A stretch of DNA of 64,000 nucleotides from Bacteroidia bacterium (GTDB taxonomy: Bacteria; Bacteroidota; Bacteroidia; UKL13-3): positions 273,246 to 337,245 of the forward strand of contig JAIOYZ010000001.1 in NCBI GenBank assembly GCA_021740845.1, in the 5' to 3' direction. The translations under genes were made by a program, and so were the position numbers. This document shows positions 60,303 to 64,000 of the stretch, in pieces (positions within the stretch are counted from its first letter, which is position 1; every line of letters starts with the position of its first letter). The notes under the pieces were generated by a model. The model did no database searches. It worked only from the letters and a program-made list of their open reading frames with translations, and was not told the origin of the DNA.

Positions 60303-61049
60303 GTGGCATTAAAATTATCTAGAAACCCCAAAGAAGCAATCTATGCCATATATCTTGGCTTATGGGTTGTGCTATGGTTTATTTTTTTATACCCTCTTAT
60401 TCGTTTGGGTTTAAGTACTCCAAAGTTTTACCGCTTTGCTCATTACGTTAGAAAATTTTGGGGAAAGATGCTATTGTACTTTGGCTTTGTGCGTGTTTAC
60501 ATGCATTACGAAGAACCAATAGACACCAATCAAGCTTATATGATTGCTCCAAATCATACCTCTCAAATTGATATTGTGACCCTAACCGCTAAATTGCCAT
60601 TGTACTTTAATTTTATGGCAAAAGCTGAGTTAGAAAGAATTCCTTTCTTTGGCATTTGGTTCAGAACAATTGATATTTCTGTTGAAAGAAAAGATGCAAG
60701 AAAAGCAGCATTGTCTTATAGAAAGGCCTTAAATTGGTTAGACGCTGGGCATAGCATGTGCATTTTCCCAGAAGGTACAATCTCTAATAAAGTGCCGCAA
60801 CTCATTTCTTTTAAAGATGGTCCGTTTAGAATGGCCATAGAAAAACAAATTCCAGTTTTACCAGTTACCATCATAGGAAATTGGATTGTTTTACCCGACC
60901 AAGGTATTTTTGGTGGAAGCCCTACCAAGGTTCATCAATACATTCATAAGGCAATTCCAACCAAAGGTTTAACATTAAATGATATTGAATCTTTAAAAGA
61001 ACAAGTATTTCAAGTTATTAATAATAAATTGCACGAAAATGGATATTAA
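60303..61049 (+). CDS. plsC: 1-acyl-sn-glycerol-3-phosphate acyltransferase (PlsC family)
   Basis: Adds the second acyl chain to lysophosphatidic acid in phospholipid synthesis. It is 248 residues, with N-terminal hydrophobic segments ('AIYLGLWVVLWFIFLYPLI', about 15-33). Acyltransferase motifs are 'APNHTSQIDI' (H-x4-D), 'FFGIWFRTIDISVERKD', 'CIFPEGTIS' and 'PVLPVTI'. The start is GTG. It overlaps gatC by 11 bases, which points to an operon with gatC and the LolD-like ATPase. Confidence 0.9.
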   Translation: MALKLSRNPKEAIYAIYLGLWVVLWFIFLYPLIRLGLSTPKFYRFAHYVRKFWGKMLLYFGFVRVYMHYEEPIDTNQAYMIAPNHTSQIDIVTLTAKLPLYFNFMAKAELERIPFFGIWFRTIDISVERKDARKAALSYRKALNWLDAGHSMCIFPEGTISNKVPQLISFKDGPFRMAIEKQIPVLPVTIIGNWIVLPDQGIFGGSPTKVHQYIHKAIPTKGLTLNDIESLKEQVFQVINNKLHENGY

Positions 61050-61329
61050 CGACGAAATGGTTGACCATTTGGCCAATTTAGCCAAACTCAATTTTAATGC
61101 AGAAGAAAAGGTAAACATCAAAAACGACCTCAATCGTATATTAACTTATTTTGAAAAATTAAATGAAGTGGATACTACGGGTGTGGAGCCTTTGATTTTT
61201 ATGAGCGAAAATGTAAATGTTTTGCGTGAAGATATTCCTCACCAAGAAATTGGTAAAAAAGAAGCCTTAGCTAATGCCCCAAGCAAGGATAGCGACTATT
61301 TTAGGGTTCCTAAATTTATGGAAAAATAA
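61039..61329 (+). CDS. gatC: Asp-tRNA(Asn)/Glu-tRNA(Gln) amidotransferase subunit C
   Basis: Small subunit that stabilises GatA in the GatCAB complex. It is 96 residues, normal length. The helical start '[48 protein letters not shown]' and the end 'FRVPKFMEK' match GatC. gatB is 37 kb away at 22129. It overlaps plsC by 11 bases at its start and the LolD-like gene by 1 base at its end. Confidence 0.93.
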   Translation: MDINDEMVDHLANLAKLNFNAEEKVNIKNDLNRILTYFEKLNEVDTTGVEPLIFMSENVNVLREDIPHQEIGKKEALANAPSKDSDYFRVPKFMEK

Positions 61330-62021
61330 TGGCAAACTTGGTTATCGATATCAAAGGAATTGGTAAAGCCTATCGCATTGGTGAGGTAACCGTTAATGCC
61401 TTAAAAGAAGTGGATCTTCAAATAGAGCGTGGCGAATACGTTGCTTTAATGGGGCCTTCTGGTTCTGGTAAATCTACCTTGATGAATATCTTGGGATGTT
61501 TAGACACTCCTAGCAAAGGCAAATATTGGTTAAACGGCACAGATGTAAGTCATATGTCGGATAATGAATTAGCTGAAATTAGAAACAAGGAAATTGGATT
61601 TATCTTTCAAACCTTTAACCTTTTAGCCAGAAATACTTCTTTAGACAATGTTGCTTTACCCTTGGTTTATGCAGGTATTAGCAAAAAAGATAGAATTATT
61701 AGAGCAGAAAAAGCCCTTACTAGTGTTGGCTTAGGAGATAGAATGGACCACAAACCAAATGAACTTTCGGGTGGTCAGCGCCAACGTGTGGCAATTGCAA
61801 GAGCATTGGTAAATACGCCTTCTATTATTTTAGCAGATGAGCCAACAGGTAATTTAGATACCAAAACTTCTCATGAAATTATGGAGTTATTGGAAGAAAT
61901 TCACAATGCTGGCAACACTGTTATCATTGTAACTCACGAAGAAGATATAGCCAAAAGAGCAAAACGTATTGTACGTTTAAGAGATGGCGAAGTAGAAAGT
62001 GATGGACCTAATTTAGGATAG
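61329..62021 (+). CDS. ABC transporter ATPase, LolD/MacB type
   Basis: A 230-residue ATPase: Walker A 'GPSGSGKST', signature '[15 protein letters not shown]', Walker B 'IILADEP' and switch His in 'IIVTHEED'. The start '[32 protein letters not shown]' is the LolD/MacB pattern. It could pair with the LolE-like permease at 27059 for lipoprotein export or with another MacB-type permease. It is coupled to gatC by a 1-base stop/start overlap and overlaps the convergent ispE by 9 bases. Confidence 0.9.
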   Translation: MANLVIDIKGIGKAYRIGEVTVNALKEVDLQIERGEYVALMGPSGSGKSTLMNILGCLDTPSKGKYWLNGTDVSHMSDNELAEIRNKEIGFIFQTFNLLARNTSLDNVALPLVYAGISKKDRIIRAEKALTSVGLGDRMDHKPNELSGGQRQRVAIARALVNTPSIILADEPTGNLDTKTSHEIMELLEEIHNAGNTVIIVTHEEDIAKRAKRIVRLRDGEVESDGPNLG

Positions 62022-62843
62022 TTTTCCCTCCCAATAAAAATAATCAGGATTTGTTTTTTCTAGTTTTGGTTCAGACCGAAATAACCCAAATACCGTTGAC
62101 CCACTGCCGCTCATGGCAGCGTAAACAGCACCTTGTTTATACAAGTAATCTTTAATAAATTTTAGTTCTGGAAAACTGGGAAATAACGACTCTTCAAAAT
62201 CATTTTTCAAATGCTCTTTCCATGATTCAATTGGCAGTTCAATAATTTGTTTCAAATCAATTCCTGCTTCAAATTCGCTAGGATTTATATTAGCAAAAGC
62301 TTGTGCTGTGCTTATATGAATATTGGGTTTAATTAGTGCCAACCAATACTTGTTTAAACTAAATTCAGAGGGCTCCAAAATTTCTCCTCGGGCTGAACCA
62401 AAGCAAGGCTGATTGTAAATAAAAAACGCACAATCACTGCCTAATTGTGCCGCATAATTAAGTTGTTTTTCTAAAGAGATTTTTAGGTTGAAATACTCAT
62501 TAAGCAAACGGATAGCATATGCGCCATCGCTAGAGCCACCGCCTAATCCAGCGCCCATTGGGATGGTTTTTAGCAAACAAAATTGAACGGGTTTTAAATC
62601 ATAATCTTGTGCCAACAAACGATAAGCTTTTAGTATTAAATTGTTTTTTGTTTCTCCTGCAACAGGCAAACCTTCTTGCCATAAATGAGCTCTTTCTCCA
62701 TCCACTTCCTCGGCATCTCCAATTTCTAAAGCATCACATAAAGGAATAGGGTAGAAGAGGGTTTCCAAATCGTGAAAACCATCTGCGCGCTTGCGCAAAA
62801 TTTTGAGTCCTAAATTTATTTTACAAGGAGGGAAAACTAGCAT
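62013..62843 (-). CDS. ispE: 4-(cytidine 5'-diphospho)-2-C-methyl-D-erythritol kinase
   Basis: Phosphorylates the CDP-methylerythritol intermediate of the MEP isoprenoid route. It is 276 residues, normal length. The GHMP-kinase ATP loop '[15 protein letters not shown]' is clear, with '[28 protein letters not shown]' at the start and '[14 protein letters not shown]' near the end. It implies the MEP pathway rather than mevalonate. A one-mismatch dispersed-element copy lies in it (62067). It is 2 bases after the RES toxin gene on the same strand. Confidence 0.93.
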   Translation of the reverse strand: MLVFPPCKINLGLKILRKRADGFHDLETLFYPIPLCDALEIGDAEEVDGERAHLWQEGLPVAGETKNNLILKAYRLLAQDYDLKPVQFCLLKTIPMGAGLGGGSSDGAYAIRLLNEYFNLKISLEKQLNYAAQLGSDCAFFIYNQPCFGSARGEILEPSEFSLNKYWLALIKPNIHISTAQAFANINPSEFEAGIDLKQIIELPIESWKEHLKNDFEESLFPSFPELKFIKDYLYKQGAVYAAMSGSGSTVFGLFRSEPKLEKTNPDYFYWEGKLS

Positions 62844-62845
62844 GT

Positions 62846-63307
62846 TTAAGAAAATAAGCGAGGGTCAAATGTAAACGGTTTCACCCAAAGTATGCGCACC
62901 AGTTTTTGGAATTTTGGATGCAATGGATTCAATAAAATATTGTATTCGTAAGGAACAACAGCAGAAGGAACCTTAAGAGCTAATGACTCAAAATTTGTTA
63001 CCCAATTATCTCCCATTTTAGCAAGTTCATATGGTGCAGGATAAGTATTCCAAGTGCTTGACAAATCTTCTTTTTCCCAAACAATAATTTCTGCTTTATC
63101 CTCTATTTCTATGCATGCCAATTTAAAGCCTCTTAATCCCAAAACGCCCCCACTATTGCAAGCAACTTCCAATGCAGCCAAAGATGCATGAGAAGCAGTA
63201 TAAAGCATAGAAGTGCCTACAGAATTCCATCTGCCTCCATATTGTTTGGCCCCCATTCCACTGAGATCAGATGCATAGGGATTTCTTGATAATCTAAATA
63301 CCTGCAT
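62846..63307 (-). CDS. RES-domain toxin (NAD+-degrading type)
   Basis: A 153-residue protein with the RES fold: N-terminal 'VFRLSRNPYASDLSGMGAKQYGGRWNSVGTSMLYTASHASLAALE', holding the conserved Arg, Tyr and Glu of the active pocket. Known RES toxins break down NAD+ and stop growth until neutralised. Its start overlaps the end of the antitoxin gene by 1 base, so the two are coupled. The antitoxin is upstream, the usual order of the RES-Xre (DUF2384) family. It runs into ispE with a 2-base gap, so a toxin-antitoxin pair leads an essential gene. Confidence 0.88.
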   Translation of the reverse strand: MQVFRLSRNPYASDLSGMGAKQYGGRWNSVGTSMLYTASHASLAALEVACNSGGVLGLRGFKLACIEIEDKAEIIVWEKEDLSSTWNTYPAPYELAKMGDNWVTNFESLALKVPSAVVPYEYNILLNPLHPKFQKLVRILWVKPFTFDPRLFS

Positions 63308-63816
63308 TAAGAAAAAACGCCTTGTTCTAACCTTCCTAAAACTTGCAAAACCATATGCACACCAAAGCCAGTATCTAAAACAGAAACCGGACTTAAACCA
63401 TTAAGTGCTTGGAGCGGTGCATGCAACCATTGCCTGCAAGTATTATCATCACTAAAAACTTGGGTGGCTTTGGCAAATACCAAGGCCATTTCTATGGCTT
63501 GCTCTGAGGAAAAAATATCTAAGGTTGCATTAGCTGGCAAGCGCTGAAATGTTCTGGAGCTGATGTGCAATAGAGAACTCAGGGTTTCTAAATCTATCCC
63601 CATTTTTTTTGATAGTGCCAACAAGGCTTCTTTTTTAACGCCGGTTCTGGTGGCTTCTACCAATAGTAAATCATTAGAAAGCGGCCTCGGAAACCCAAGC
63701 CAATTAGCTACTAAAACATCTGTGCTTAAGGGCGAAATATCGTAGGATGAAAATTCTTCCTGAACTTCGTTTGCCTTAGTTTTAACGATTTTTCTTGTAT
63801 TTTTATAGGTTCCCAT
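63307..63816 (-). CDS. Xre/MbcA/ParS-type antitoxin (DUF2384)
   Basis: A 169-residue antitoxin partner of the RES toxin. The middle part 'LALSKKMGIDLETLSSLLHISSRTFQRLPANATLD' is the Xre-like helix-turn-helix, and the C-terminal 'EMALVFAKATQVFSDDNTCRQWLHAPLQALNGLSPVSVLDTGFGVHMV' is the DUF2384 toxin-binding domain. It probably represses its own promoter in the gap 63817-63864. The length is normal for the family. Confidence 0.87.
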   Translation of the reverse strand: MGTYKNTRKIVKTKANEVQEEFSSYDISPLSTDVLVANWLGFPRPLSNDLLLVEATRTGVKKEALLALSKKMGIDLETLSSLLHISSRTFQRLPANATLDIFSSEQAIEMALVFAKATQVFSDDNTCRQWLHAPLQALNGLSPVSVLDTGFGVHMVLQVLGRLEQGVFS

Positions 63817-63864
63817 TTTCTTTTACCTCCCGCCAAAAATACAACATTTTTACATTTTTGTCAA

Positions 63865-64000
63865 CTATTTTATCCATTCCACTATTTTTTTCAAATACGT
63901 GGTGGTCTCAGAAACTTCATAATTATCCAAAAATCCTCTATTTATTTCTTTCTGCTTTTGGTTCAAAACGATTTCTAATGTTTGCTTAATAGGATTGTTA
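63865..64000 (-). CDS. Unidentified protein, C-terminal fragment cut by window edge
   Basis: The reverse-strand frame is open from the right edge to a TAG at 63865-63867 and encodes about 45 residues ending 'VSETTTYLKKIVEWIK'. It is lysine-rich and helical. It includes a half-copy of the dispersed element (read Val-Leu-Asn-Gln). It is on the same strand as the toxin-antitoxin pair, with a gap of about 48 bp. Too short to identify. Confidence 0.4.
   Translation of the reverse strand, partial: NNPIKQTLEIVLNQKQKEINRGFLDNYEVSETTTYLKKIVEWIK

Noticed and set aside
1-64000. Prophage, integrative element or defence island
   Set aside because: Apart from the RES-Xre pair there are no integrase, capsid, restriction or CRISPR genes; the region reads as ordinary chromosome.

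Overview
The window is a piece of an AT-rich chromosome from a member of the Bacteroidota. The evidence is type IX secretion parts (a plug protein, a C25 gingipain-family sortase candidate, a subtilase with a C-terminal sorting domain), families typical of the phylum (DUF3276/PUR, DUF1573, DUF5103, DUF6913, START-like, long NusB, NamZ/DUF1343), -7 promoter boxes of the form TAnnTTTG, and few recognisable Shine-Dalgarno sequences. KdsB and an LptF/LptG permease point to a Gram-negative envelope with lipopolysaccharide. I saw no rRNA, tRNA, CRISPR array, insertion sequence or prophage. Most genes are housekeeping.

Layout. 1-6.6 kb: two PAS sensor genes (one cut by the window edge), fabI, a serine hydrolase, a secreted M1 peptidase and small membrane proteins. 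6.6-13.5 kb: a TlpA-like thioredoxin and a secreted subtilase, dapA, an RluA-type pseudouridine synthase, csaA and an ABC-F protein. 13.7-21 kb: ribBA, a Cys-cluster protein, queE, LptF/G permease, and a PhoR/PhoB-like two-component pair. 21-30 kb: a thioredoxin lipoprotein, gatB, the T9SS plug protein, kdsB, NamZ facing a LolE-like permease, and two glycosyltransferases. 30-42 kb: pfkA, a lipoprotein, a PUR-family protein, an MsbA-like exporter, leucine dehydrogenase, the nusB-DUF1573-yajC-coaE run, a UvrD/PcrA helicase and an M20 dipeptidase. 42.2-47.2 kb: one 1677-residue C25 peptidase. 47.4-50.6 kb: a polyhydroxyalkanoate (PHA) cluster with phaJ-like hydratase, PhaE-like subunit and class III PhaC. 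50.6-62.8 kb: polX, a DMT transporter, a beta-CASP nuclease, upp, redox proteins, rsmD, coaD, a Nudix protein, pyrE, plsC-gatC-lolD and ispE. 62.8-63.8 kb: a RES/Xre toxin-antitoxin pair. The right edge holds the end of another reverse-strand reading frame.

The strongest unexplained signal is a short imperfect palindrome, GGTTTGAACC (reverse complement GGTTCAAACC), often extended to TTGGTTCAAACCGAA. I found 23 exact copies by eye across the 64 kb, on both strands, in gaps and inside genes and in different reading frames, where chance predicts well under one. At one site it forms the stem of a terminator. The second strongest is the PHA cluster: PHA synthase is uncommon in this phylum, and its PhaE-like subunit is about 16% methionine.

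Many genes here are tightly packed or overlap, and several longest-frame starts extend upstream of the likely true start. Preferred starts are given per gene. All functions are from sequence reading alone; no database search was run.
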